Shown one piece after another: positions 1 through 8,451 of a DNA stretch of 64,000 bases (positions are counted from its first letter, which is position 1; the number at the start of each line of letters is the position of its first letter). The DNA is from Aquitalea sp. LB_tupeE (lineage in GTDB: Bacteria; Pseudomonadota; Gammaproteobacteria; Burkholderiales; Chromobacteriaceae). The stretch lies in NCBI RefSeq assembly GCF_013391415.1, contig NZ_JACAXB010000011.1, forward strand, positions 113,478-177,477, written 5' to 3'. The translations under genes were made by a program, and so were the position numbers. The notes below the pieces were generated by a model that did no database searches, was not told where the DNA came from, and worked only from the letters and a program-made list of their open reading frames with translations.

Positions 1-100
1 AGTCACGTGCATCACAGGCTGCCAGCGCTTGTGACAGCGTGTCCAGCATGATGCCGATCTGTTCAGACTGGGTCTGCATGTCCTGGGCTCCGTACCGCAT
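1..100 (-). CDS. Partial fliT-like flagellar chaperone (5' end only)
   Basis: An open frame of 33 codons runs off the left window edge. Its ATG (98-100) shares one base with the fliS stop codon in a TGATG junction, so the two genes are translationally coupled. The visible residues (MRYGAQDMQTQSEQIGIML and onward) are polar and look helical, but carry no diagnostic motif. The FliT-like call comes from position: in flagellar filament clusters the gene right after fliS is usually fliT or a short FliT-like export chaperone. Identity is an inference. Confidence 0.45.
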   Translation of the reverse strand, partial: MRYGAQDMQTQSEQIGIMLDTLSQALAACDARD

Positions 101-528
101 CAATAAGCATTACTTGCCGCACCTGCGGACATGCTGGAACGATTCAACTCTTGCCAGGCAGGCAGGATGGTTTCCAGCAGACGACGCACTTCGGCCAGGA
201 TTTCCAGGTCATTCTTGAGGTTGGCAATGCTCATCCGCTGCTTCATGTAGATGTACAGGTCGTTCAGATTATTGGCGGCATCACTGCCTTGCTGCAAATC
301 CAGTGACTCGCGCAGGCCATCAATGATATCGATGGTTTTGGACACCAAGCGCGCCTTTTCGTCGTAACGCTGGGCTTCCATTGCATAACCAGCTTGGTTG
401 ATGGCCTTAATAGCACCTTCATAGAGCAGTACCACCAGGCCCACCGGGCTGGCACCGTAAACGGCAGCTTTCAAGGCATCGTCTTCATAAGCCTTGTTAA
501 ACTGCTTGAGCATCTTGGAATTCAGCAT
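100..528 (-). CDS. fliS: FliS, flagellin export chaperone
   Basis: The 142-residue product has the size and composition of FliS, the cytoplasmic chaperone that binds the flagellin C-terminus and keeps subunits unpolymerised until export. Residues 17-45 hold the family's typical start (YEDDALKAAVYGASPVGLVV followed by LLYEGAIKAI), and the rest is helical. It lies 24 bases downstream of fliD and overlaps the next gene by one base, giving the order fliC-flaG-fliD-fliS. Start choice: the first Met has only a weak purine stretch before it, and Met6 is possible. The family call is firm from sequence plus context. Confidence 0.93.
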   Translation of the reverse strand: MLNSKMLKQFNKAYEDDALKAAVYGASPVGLVVLLYEGAIKAINQAGYAMEAQRYDEKARLVSKTIDIIDGLRESLDLQQGSDAANNLNDLYIYMKQRMSIANLKNDLEILAEVRRLLETILPAWQELNRSSMSAGAASNAY

Positions 529-552
529 GATTCTTTACCGTTTGGTTCTGTC

Positions 553-1911
553 CTAGGCCAACAGGTTGGCCAGATTGCTGGTCGATTGCTGCATTTTCGA
601 CAATACGGCGTTCAACGCTGTGTATTGCTGGGTATACATGGTCTGGCGTGCGCTCAGCTTGGCGCTCAGACTGGTTTGCAAACTGGTTTCCGACGTAATC
701 AGGCTGTTGATGGATGTCTTGCTGGTTTCAATCACCCCATTCGGTCCCAGCAAATCATTCACCGCCGAACTTAGTCTATCGGCAAAACCGGTACTGCTGG
801 TATTACCGAACAGATTGGCCACTGCTGTCGGATTGGCGCTGAGCGCCTTGCTGAAGGCGGTCTGGTCCAGCTTGAGTGTGCCATCCTTCTGGATGGAAAT
901 ACCTGCCTGCGCCAAGTAGGCATAGGATGTCGTGGCATCCACGCCCGGCACCGGGGTACTCAGGATGCTGGTGAGCTTCTGCTGGATGGCCAGCACCGAG
1001 GCATTGGCCTTCAAGCTGCCGGAACGTGCAGAGTCTACCGCAGATTTCACCTGATTGTAGGCGTCGACAAAACCCTGTAGCGAGGTGGTGATGCCACTGC
1101 TATCCGAGGTCATGGTGATGGTGGACTGCCCCAGTTTGGTAATGTCCACATTGGCACCGGAAATGACATTGGTCAGGTGGTTGCTGCCGGAGGAAACACT
1201 GACCCCGTTGACGGTGAGCAAGGCGTCCGAAGCTGCTGCCGATTCACTGGCAGCGGTGGTGCTTTGCGTCAGCCCCAGCAGCGTGGAACCGGAGGTAGTA
1301 CCCGAATCAGTCCCGCCAGCGCTGATGCTGAATGAATTATCACTGCCGGAATTGGACGAAGCCAACACCAGCTTGTACTGGCCATTGTTCTGTACCACCG
1401 AGGCACTGACACCGGCACCGCTCTGGTTGATACGGTCGGAAATGGACTGCAGGCTTACGGTGTCGTTGGCGCTGGGTGTCAGGTTGATGACGGTATTCTT
1501 GCCAGCTACGGTTAGCGTCAAGGAAGTGGGCGCACCGGCAAGCGTGGCCTTGGGATCGGTAATGGCATTGCCACCATACTGGTCGAACACCAGTTGGCGC
1601 GACTTGGCCAGCTGCGTCACGTTCAGCGCATAGCTGCCAGCCGTACCGCCGGTGGTGGTGGTGACACTGGCAACGCTGGTATCGGTCGAACCAGCTTTGA
1701 ATTGCTGCAGGAAAGCACCGGTGGACATCTTGCCGGACACGGACTGCAGGTTGGACAAGGCGGAGCTGATCTGACCGATCGAACTCAGTTGGGTATTGTA
1801 TTTGCTGGAGCGCTGCTGGCTGGCTTGCAAAGGCTGCTGCTCAATGGTCATCAGCTGACTGACGATGGACTGGACATCCAGCGTACCGACACTCGTCGTT
1901 ATTGAAGCCAT
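553..1911 (-). CDS. fliD: FliD, flagellar filament cap (hook-associated protein 2)
   Basis: The 452-residue product has the FliD architecture. The N-terminal D0 region has the family's usual opening (MASITTSVGTLDVQSIVSQL, then MTIEQQPL). The centre is rich in Ser/Thr/Gly, as in exposed D2/D3 domains, and the C-terminus is a heptad-like coiled coil (SLQTSLSAKLSARQTMYTQQ). FliD forms the pentameric cap at the filament tip and folds incoming flagellin. A strong ribosome binding site (GGGAGGTAA) stands before the ATG. The length is close to that of other betaproteobacterial FliD. It sits between flaG and fliS. Confidence 0.95.
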   Translation of the reverse strand: MASITTSVGTLDVQSIVSQLMTIEQQPLQASQQRSSKYNTQLSSIGQISSALSNLQSVSGKMSTGAFLQQFKAGSTDTSVASVTTTTGGTAGSYALNVTQLAKSRQLVFDQYGGNAITDPKATLAGAPTSLTLTVAGKNTVINLTPSANDTVSLQSISDRINQSGAGVSASVVQNNGQYKLVLASSNSGSDNSFSISAGGTDSGTTSGSTLLGLTQSTTAASESAAASDALLTVNGVSVSSGSNHLTNVISGANVDITKLGQSTITMTSDSSGITTSLQGFVDAYNQVKSAVDSARSGSLKANASVLAIQQKLTSILSTPVPGVDATTSYAYLAQAGISIQKDGTLKLDQTAFSKALSANPTAVANLFGNTSSTGFADRLSSAVNDLLGPNGVIETSKTSINSLITSETSLQTSLSAKLSARQTMYTQQYTALNAVLSKMQQSTSNLANLLA

Positions 1912-1948
1912 CTGGCATTACCTCCCTTGCATGCGAGCGCTGCCGGAC

Positions 1949-2374
1949 TCAGGCCTTGTCCTTGAGCAGCAAGCCCTTGAAATCGTCAATCGCCTTGGCA
2001 ATGCGTATTGCATCTTCAGTCGGTATCTGCCTGATAACCTGATGCGTTTCCTGATCCACTACCTTGACGACCTGGATGTTGGTTTCCTTGTCGACCGAGA
2101 ACTCCAGCTGGCTGGAATACAGCTTGGCCACGTCGTTCAGTTGCTTGACTGAATTCTGCAATTCCAGTGGATCCGGCTTTTTCTGCTGAGTTCCGTCATT
2201 GGTGGAATTTTGCGCCTGGCTTTGGCCTACGGCAACAACGCCACCTGGCGTATTGGGTGTGACCGAGCTGGCTGTGGCATCCGCCGTATTTCCCTGAGTC
2301 AGCTGGTTTTGCTGGCGAGCCGTTGGTGTGGCTGTCAGAGGAAGAACAGGGTTGTTCGTAGATGATATTTGCAT
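1949..2374 (-). CDS. flaG: FlaG family flagellar protein
   Basis: The C-terminal half (about residues 60-141) matches FlaG: LNDVAKLYSSQLEFSVDKET, then a segment with VVKVVDQETHQVIRQIPTED and a terminal LLLKDKA. The N-terminus is low-complexity Gln/Thr/Asn/Ala, as usual for the family. FlaG influences filament length or assembly and is generally found beside fliD. I start it at the ATG ending at 2374 (MQISS) because GGGAG lies eight bases upstream. A frame extended to 2410 would begin inside the palindromic hairpin that follows the flagellin gene, which is unlikely. Product 141 aa. Confidence 0.85.
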   Translation of the reverse strand: MQISSTNNPVLPLTATPTARQQNQLTQGNTADATASSVTPNTPGGVVAVGQSQAQNSTNDGTQQKKPDPLELQNSVKQLNDVAKLYSSQLEFSVDKETNIQVVKVVDQETHQVIRQIPTEDAIRIAKAIDDFKGLLLKDKA

Positions 2375-2395
2375 GACAACGACTCCCGGACAAAC

Positions 2396-2423
2396 GGCCC
2401 CGGTCAGCATGCTGACCGAGGCC
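2396..2423 (-). terminator. Hairpin after flagellin gene
   Basis: A perfect 16-base palindrome (GGTCAGCATGCTGACC, 2402-2417) is extended by six more bases on each side with one mismatch. It begins 30 bases after the flagellin stop. On the minus strand it is followed by GTTTGT rather than a long T-run, so it may be a partial terminator or an mRNA 3'-end stabiliser that lets fliC outproduce flaG. Confidence 0.6.
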
Positions 2424-2452
2424 GGCTCTTCAGCTTAAGCTATTACTGTAGC

Positions 2453-3295
2453 TTACTGCAGCAGGGTCAGTGCGGACTGGGACAGGGAGTTAGCCTGTTT
2501 CAGGATGGAAGTACCGGCCTGTTGCAGAATCTGGTTCTTGGTCAGGTTGGCAGTTTCCGACGCGAAGTCCACGTCCACGATACGGCTGTTCGCTGCTGTC
2601 AGGTTGGTCACGTAGTTTTGCAGGTTGGCAACCACAGCATCAAAACGGTTTTGTACCGCACCGAAAGTGGAACGGATATTGGAAACAGTGCCGATATCCG
2701 CATCCAGGGCCGACAACTGTGCCTGAGCACCGGTCTGGCTCAACACGTTAATGGTAGCGGTGTTGGTCAGAGACGAGTTGTAAGAGGACAACTGAGTGGT
2801 CAGGTCAGACGCTGATACCGATACGGTGTTGTCAGTCGAACCAGAAGAACCAACCTGGAAAGTCAGGGTATTACCACCAGACAGCAATTTGGTGCCGTTG
2901 AACTGGGTGGTTTGTACGATACGCGAGATTTCCTGGGTCAGCTGGTCAACTTCTTTTTGCAGCTGCGAACGGTTGGTGTCACTGACCGAGCCGTTGGCAG
3001 ACTGGGTGGCAATTTCACGGATACGTTGCAGGTTGTTACCGATCTGGCCCAACGCACCTTCAGCCGTCTGGCCGACAGAGGTACCGTCATTGGCATTACG
3101 GATGGCCTGGTTGTTACCACGAATGGCGGAGGTCAGGGTTTGGGAAATGGCCAGACCGGCAGCATCATCCTTGGCACTGTTTACGCGCAGACCGGAGGAC
3201 AGGCGTTGCAAGGACAAATTCAGCGAGGTGCTGGAGTTGCTCAGGTTGTTCTGCGCGGTGAGCGACGCAATATTGGTGTTGACGGTAAGTGCCAT
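2453..3295 (-). CDS. fliC: Flagellin
   Basis: The 280-residue flagellin has the conserved N-terminal D0/D1 block (MALTVNTNIASLTAQNNL, then LSSGLRVNSAKDDAAGLAI) and the matching C-terminal block (SRIVDVDFASETANLTKNQI, ending SQSALTLLQ). The centre (about 145-200) is only a short Ser/Thr-rich loop, so D2/D3 domains are essentially absent. It is the structural subunit of the filament. The start has AAGGAGA just upstream, and a sigma-28 promoter lies at 3347-3373. The Ser/Thr-rich central loop and the neighbouring glycosyltransferase make O-glycosylation plausible, but that is inference. Confidence 0.97.
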   Translation of the reverse strand: MALTVNTNIASLTAQNNLSNSSTSLNLSLQRLSSGLRVNSAKDDAAGLAISQTLTSAIRGNNQAIRNANDGTSVGQTAEGALGQIGNNLQRIREIATQSANGSVSDTNRSQLQKEVDQLTQEISRIVQTTQFNGTKLLSGGNTLTFQVGSSGSTDNTVSVSASDLTTQLSSYNSSLTNTATINVLSQTGAQAQLSALDADIGTVSNIRSTFGAVQNRFDAVVANLQNYVTNLTAANSRIVDVDFASETANLTKNQILQQAGTSILKQANSLSQSALTLLQ

Positions 3296-3346
3296 GATGA
3301 TTCTCCTTAGAGCATTCGGGGGGGCGACTGTGTGGGCCTTGACTAG

Positions 3347-3373
3347 TTATCGACCCCCCGTTGGCAAACTTTA
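3347..3373 (-). promoter_or_regulatory. Sigma-28 (FliA) promoter for fliC
   Basis: On the minus strand TAAAGTTT (3373-3366), an 11-base spacer and GTCGATAA (3354-3347) match the FliA consensus TAAAGTTT-N11-GCCGATAA at 15 of 16 positions. The -10 box is 52 bases from the flagellin ATG. It lies just outside the 3' end of the upstream glycosyltransferase gene, so fliC has its own late-class promoter. Confidence 0.93.
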
Positions 3374-3385
3374 GTACCGGGATAA

Positions 3386-6300
3386 TTATTTTTTTACCGC
3401 CTGGCCGGTAAGTGCCTGCTGCCAGTCCTCCAGGTGATCCTCTATCCAGTAATGACGGTCAACCCAGGCACGCAGGGCATCCCCTTCCCGGTATGTGCTT
3501 TCCAGATCATGAATCCGGCTGCGAATGGCTTCCACCCACGCCTCGGTGGTGTTGGGCACGCGGCACACCGGTGCGTCATTGGTGCGATAGGGATAGATAT
3601 CGGTGCAGATCACCGGCCAGCGCATCACACCGTACTCCAGCAAGCGCAAATTACTCTTGGACTCGTTGAACGGGTTGATTTCCAGCGGCGCAATGGCCAG
3701 ATCCAGATTCAGGCTGGCCATTTTTTCCGGATATTCCTGGAAAGACACACAAGGGTGTTCTTCCGCAATGTACGGGCGCATTTCCGGCAGGCACATACCC
3801 ATGAATACCCACTCGACTTCATCTGCCGTTTGCTTGACCACATCGATGATCAGCGACAGGTCGCCCTGATGCTGCTGGGCCCCCACCCAGCCTACCCGTG
3901 GCTTTTTGCCTTGCCCGCGCAATGAGGACACCTTGCCCCACATATGCCGCGCCAAACGGTTTGGCACCACGCGGATATCGTCAATCATGTCGCGGCAGGC
4001 CTCGGCCAGTGGCTCGGTAGACACCACCAGGGTGTCGAAATGCTTGAGCATGGCACGCAGGCGCGGGCGGGCATCCGGCATGGTCTTGCGCCATACCCGG
4101 TTGAGAATGCTCTTTTCCGGCAGGGCTCCCACCAGGTCATCCAGGCCGAATACCAGACGCAGGTTCGGCATGAATTCACGGTATTGCTTCACGGCATGCA
4201 AAACGCCATCGGTCAGCATGGTGTGAATCAGCAAGGCATCCGGGTTGAAACGTGCCATCTCGACCACCGACAGCAGCGGCGCGGCACCGTTCTCGGGCGA
4301 GATCATGGCGACATCCAGTCGCCCGCCTTCTTGCAGGGCATGGAAGGGCAAGGAAACGCGGTACTCGCCGCTGCCACCCGGAATGGGCAGGCCCAGCACC
4401 TTGTAACGGCCAGCCAGGTGCGGCAGCCAGTTCACATCCCGTGTCGGCTCGAACGCCATGTCCTTGGTACGGAAAGTCAGGTGTCGATTGTAGGCCGGGT
4501 CACGCGCCAGCTGTGGCAGCCAGCGCTTGAGCACCACGGCCAGTTCCTGCTGCTCGCGCACGGCGGCGGCCAGAGCAACCGCAGGCTCATAAGTGAGCTT
4601 GCCGATACTCTTGGCATGGTGGTGCACCATGGTGATATAGGGTGTGAACACGTTCAGCAAGCCCTGCTGCTGCAGCTTGAGGCAGAAGTCCACGTCGTTG
4701 AACAGCACGGTGAGCTGCTCGGCATCAAAGCCGCCGACTGCCTGGTATTTCTCGCGCGAGACCATCAGGCAGGCAGCGGTGACGGCGGAGTAATTCTGCT
4801 CGGTCAGCAGGCGGTTCATATAGCCCGGCGCGTCCAGTTCGGACTTTTCAAATACGTGGTCCGCCACCGACAGCACTCCGCCCGGCAAGCCCAGTACAAT
4901 GCCTGCATGCTGGATGCTGCCGCTTTCCGGATACACCAGCCGGATGCCCACGGCACCGACTTCCGGACGCTGGGCAATGCCTATCATCCGTTCCAGCCAT
5001 TCGGGCTGGATGATTTCGGTGTCGTTGTTCAGCAGGACAATGTATTCACCCCGTGCCTGCTCCACCCCCAGGTTGCACTGGGCGGAGAAATTGAAGGGCT
5101 GCGGGTAATCAATGATGCGCACCCGGTCCGGGTAATCCTGTTGCAAGTCCTGGTAGAAGCGGAAGGTGTCCGGGTCTTGCGAGCCATTGTCGATGATCAG
5201 CAATTCGAAATGATGATACGTGGTGCGGGCAAACAGGCTTTCCACGCATGGCTGCAGGTATTCCATCTTGTCCCGGGTGGGGATGATGACAGAGACCAGC
5301 GGCGTGCCGCTGACCTGGTATTCCACATGCAGGGTGTTCTCGGCATAGCCGTTGACCACACTGGCAGCAATCCCCAGACGCTGCAGGTGATTTTCCAGTG
5401 CCACCTGACGCGCAGCCTCGCGCTGATGCTGCACACCCAAGGGTTCGGCTGGCAGATGCATCAACACTTCGTCGATATGCTGCACCACGTTCAGGCCGAA
5501 GTTTTCGGCCAGACGCAGCAGGTGGTTCCAGCATTCGCAAGCCGGGTAGGGTTCGAAACCGCCCAGACTGGCCAGCCCCTGATAGGACAGCGCCACGGCG
5601 GCACCGACATAATCCTGTGCCCGCAGGTAATCCAGCGAGAAGTCCGGCTTCAGTTGCGGCAGTACGCGGCACTCAGGCTGGGTATAGCTGTCATGGTCGG
5701 TGTAAATGGCCAGCGCTTGCGGCTGGGCGTGGATGGTGTCACCCATGCGCAAGAACAGCTGTGGGGCAGGCATGGCGCCGGCCGGCAGCAGCATTACCCA
5801 GTCAGCCGGCACTTCGCCCAGCAAACCGTTGAGCGCCATGGTGAACAGCTGCGGGTCATCCAGCGTGTCCAGCTGCAGCCAGCCCAGGGTGTCGTTCTGG
5901 CTGAAAATGGGGTCCGGCATGTCCCAGTCGGCAATGACAATCAGCTTCCAGTTTTTGTACAGCTGCTGTTGCAGGGCATCGATGGTATTGGCCAGCAGTT
6001 GGGCTTCGCTGGCGCGGATGGTCATCAGCATCAGGAACTGCGGGCGTTGCTGCCATTGCATCAACATGCGCTCGGCCATCATCTCGGCGTCGATTTCGCG
6101 CAGCTCATGCTTATTTTTCCAGTTCTGCCATGCGCGATACGGATCCGGCCCCATCAACATGATGTCGCCTTGCTGTGCGTTAGATTGCAACGCAGGGTGA
6201 TAGCCATCCAGAATCTTGGCCCGGGAAGTTGGCAACAAAGGCTTCAATAACTCAATCCACCGATAGCATTGGGTTTCCAAAGTGGCAAATTGTTGAAGAT

Positions 6301-8266
6301 ACTCGCGTGAACGGGCGACCAAGCTGGTCCGGAGCGAAGCATCTTCAATCAGTTGTATCAGTGCACTTTCCCAGCTCTTGGTGTCATTCGACACCACCAG
6401 TGCCAACTGCAGCTGCTTGGCTTCCTCATAGGCAACGACATCACTCAATACAGCAGCAGCACCTGCCGCCGAATATTCAAGCCATTTGAGATCGGATTTG
6501 CCTTGGTTGAAAAGATTGTCTTCCAGCGGAGCAATCGCAATGTCCAACCCTAACTTGTTCAGTTGTTCCAGATAATGCGGATAAGTCACGCCCTGGGAGA
6601 CAACACGCACATTCTGAGCCCCCTCAAACCCTAGAGGTACACATCCCCAGAATACGAAGCGCACCATATGCGGGCCGTACTTCTGCTGGATATTCAGCAG
6701 GGCCTGATTGATTACCTTGATGTCACCCACATGAGTCGACGTACCAGCAAAACCGATGGTCAAAGGTTTCGATGAGTCATTTTCATTCAGAGACAATTTG
6801 TCATAACGAGATGCCAGCAAGGCATTCGGCAACACTTGCACATTGTCATGCAATGGGCGGAGATGTGCTGCAATTGCCTCTGTGCTGACAGTAACTGCAC
6901 TGATCTGATGGAGATGCTGCTTCCAAGTACGCCACAAACCGTTCGGATCAAACTCCAAGTATTGACGATGAGAGCTGGGCATTGCCGGTAGCCAATCATC
7001 CAGCTCGAACACAATGGGCTTGCCGGATGCAAAGAGGGCTTTGATAAACTTATCGTTCCGGTCAGAGAACGCACCGCGCTGCAGGACAAATACATCAGAC
7101 CAGGCAACCAGACGCTCGATATCAACGGCCTCTGGACGGCACCCATACACACCATTACCGGGGAAATAAACAGTATCCAGCCATGGGGAGAGCAAGGAGA
7201 AGCCGTCATGCAAGCGCAAGCGCATGCAGGCTCCATCCACGACATCGCCGGACAATACACCCACACGAATTCGCTCCTCCGGAGAAGGGAGTTGATTACC
7301 GGATTCAAACACCGGCGGCAATGAGCGACGCGTACGCAAATCAGATGCACCACCGGTCAAGCTCACCCGAGACATCAAGCGCTGGTGAGCATCACTTGCA
7401 GCCTTCTGGGTTACTTCGATAAAGCGGGACAGCTGCTCATCAAATTGACGGATATGTTCCTGGTAATGACCAAGAATTTTATGTACCGTCGCCTTGGCAT
7501 GGGAGACTTGCTCAGGAGTATTACCCCATGCAACACCATCGCCATGAAAGAACTGTAATGCAGGGATACTCTGCATCCATGGATTGGGAATGTAAATAAC
7601 CGGGCAACCGCATAACATCGCCTCGGTACACATCGCGCTCATTTCATAGCTATAAAGACACTCCGCTTCACGGAACAAGGCGGCAAGTTCCGATAAGCTA
7701 CGAGGATTGGCCATACTGAGCTCAGTAGCATTCTGGACAATCTCCGGATCAACCACTCCGCCTAATGTGCAATAACGATTGGCATAATAGTAGCGCCCCT
7801 TGCGCTGGCCATCATGAGGATTATTATTGTTATTGAACAACTCAGTATTGAAAACCGGAACCCGGAGAACATCCGCCTGCATTCCTGCCGGCACAAAATC
7901 AGCCTGATTGTAGGTGAATAGCAACTCTGCGTTGTGATACTTGCTTTCCCCACCCAGAAAACCCGGTTTGTTCAATATGTAGCGAACGACAGTACGTGCG
8001 CCGTAAGGATTTCCCGGAATAATTTCCGGATAAATTACTATTGGCTCAAGCCCGGCTTCATGATGTGATTTACGCAACTTATCGGTCAATTGCGGAGTAT
8101 CCAGTGCAGCATCACCGTCACTCGTCGTCACATAGGCATTCATGCCACGCTGGCGCAAATAATGGCATAGCAAATGCAGTACGCGCACCCCGGAAGAAGT
8201 CTCACGATATGGTGGCGACACAATATAATACGGATGATGGACCATATTCAGCTCAGACAAACTCAC
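3386..8266 (-). CDS. Large multi-domain glycosyltransferase (GT4-like / GT2 / GT4-like)
   Basis: An open frame to 8305 would encode 1639 residues; numbering here uses that frame. Four regions are visible. Residues 25-310 look like a GT4-type domain. Residues 345-690 are a second GT4-like domain (IGFAGTSTHVGDIK, then LDIAIAPLEDNLFNQGKSDL). Residues 755-1265 hold GT2 material: a weak copy at 755-990 (TDHD near 870) and a clear copy at 1000-1265 with VSVIIPTRDKMEYL and the DXD-like LLNNDTEI. Residues 1295-1630 are a third GT4-like domain (LDLAIAPLEINPFNESKSNL) that repeats the second. I prefer the GTG at 8264-8266 because AAGGA precedes it by six bases; an ATG at 8245 is the alternative. Its position next to fliC suggests a role in flagellin or surface glycan synthesis. 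Base composition shifts near residue 700. Confidence 0.85.
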   Translation of the reverse strand: MSLSELNMVHHPYYIVSPPYRETSSGVRVLHLLCHYLRQRGMNAYVTTSDGDAALDTPQLTDKLRKSHHEAGLEPIVIYPEIIPGNPYGARTVVRYILNKPGFLGGESKYHNAELLFTYNQADFVPAGMQADVLRVPVFNTELFNNNNNPHDGQRKGRYYYANRYCTLGGVVDPEIVQNATELSMANPRSLSELAALFREAECLYSYEMSAMCTEAMLCGCPVIYIPNPWMQSIPALQFFHGDGVAWGNTPEQVSHAKATVHKILGHYQEHIRQFDEQLSRFIEVTQKAASDAHQRLMSRVSLTGGASDLRTRRSLPPVFESGNQLPSPEERIRVGVLSGDVVDGACMRLRLHDGFSLLSPWLDTVYFPGNGVYGCRPEAVDIERLVAWSDVFVLQRGAFSDRNDKFIKALFASGKPIVFELDDWLPAMPSSHRQYLEFDPNGLWRTWKQHLHQISAVTVSTEAIAAHLRPLHDNVQVLPNALLASRYDKLSLNENDSSKPLTIGFAGTSTHVGDIKVINQALLNIQQKYGPHMVRFVFWGCVPLGFEGAQNVRVVSQGVTYPHYLEQLNKLGLDIAIAPLEDNLFNQGKSDLKWLEYSAAGAAAVLSDVVAYEEAKQLQLALVVSNDTKSWESALIQLIEDASLRTSLVARSREYLQQFATLETQCYRWIELLKPLLPTSRAKILDGYHPALQSNAQQGDIMLMGPDPYRAWQNWKNKHELREIDAEMMAERMLMQWQQRPQFLMLMTIRASEAQLLANTIDALQQQLYKNWKLIVIADWDMPDPIFSQNDTLGWLQLDTLDDPQLFTMALNGLLGEVPADWVMLLPAGAMPAPQLFLRMGDTIHAQPQALAIYTDHDSYTQPECRVLPQLKPDFSLDYLRAQDYVGAAVALSYQGLASLGGFEPYPACECWNHLLRLAENFGLNVVQHIDEVLMHLPAEPLGVQHQREAARQVALENHLQRLGIAASVVNGYAENTLHVEYQVSGTPLVSVIIPTRDKMEYLQPCVESLFARTTYHHFELLIIDNGSQDPDTFRFYQDLQQDYPDRVRIIDYPQPFNFSAQCNLGVEQARGEYIVLLNNDTEIIQPEWLERMIGIAQRPEVGAVGIRLVYPESGSIQHAGIVLGLPGGVLSVADHVFEKSELDAPGYMNRLLTEQNYSAVTAACLMVSREKYQAVGGFDAEQLTVLFNDVDFCLKLQQQGLLNVFTPYITMVHHHAKSIGKLTYEPAVALAAAVREQQELAVVLKRWLPQLARDPAYNRHLTFRTKDMAFEPTRDVNWLPHLAGRYKVLGLPIPGGSGEYRVSLPFHALQEGGRLDVAMISPENGAAPLLSVVEMARFNPDALLIHTMLTDGVLHAVKQYREFMPNLRLVFGLDDLVGALPEKSILNRVWRKTMPDARPRLRAMLKHFDTLVVSTEPLAEACRDMIDDIRVVPNRLARHMWGKVSSLRGQGKKPRVGWVGAQQHQGDLSLIIDVVKQTADEVEWVFMGMCLPEMRPYIAEEHPCVSFQEYPEKMASLNLDLAIAPLEINPFNESKSNLRLLEYGVMRWPVICTDIYPYRTNDAPVCRVPNTTEAWVEAIRSRIHDLESTYREGDALRAWVDRHYWIEDHLEDWQQALTGQAVKK

Positions 8267-8315
8267 AAGTATTCCTTCATGAGAAACCAACGCCACAAAA
8301 TGCACTCAGCATGAC

Positions 8316-8352
8316 AAAAAAACATCATCACTAACCAGACTTAATGATGATG
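8316..8352 (-). terminator. Intrinsic terminator after the aminotransferase gene
   Basis: On the minus strand, CATCATCA (8352-8345) and TGATGATG (8330-8323) form an 8-bp stem with a 14-base loop, followed by seven Ts (8322-8316). The stem is AT-rich, so termination may be partial. It separates the aminotransferase genes from the large glycosyltransferase gene. Confidence 0.6.
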
Positions 8353-8451
8353 CAGCCAACCCACCACCATCGACAAACCAGTACCTACTAATAAACCACA
8401 GGGATGGCAACATCATCAACCGGACATCAGCCCAATCCTGATCCTGCATCG

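Noticed and set aside
3944..6250. A long open frame on the plus strand opposite the large glycosyltransferase gene
   Set aside because: It is rich in His/Gln/Arg with no family-like motif, as expected from the antisense of a GC-rich gene; the minus-strand protein has clear catalytic domains.
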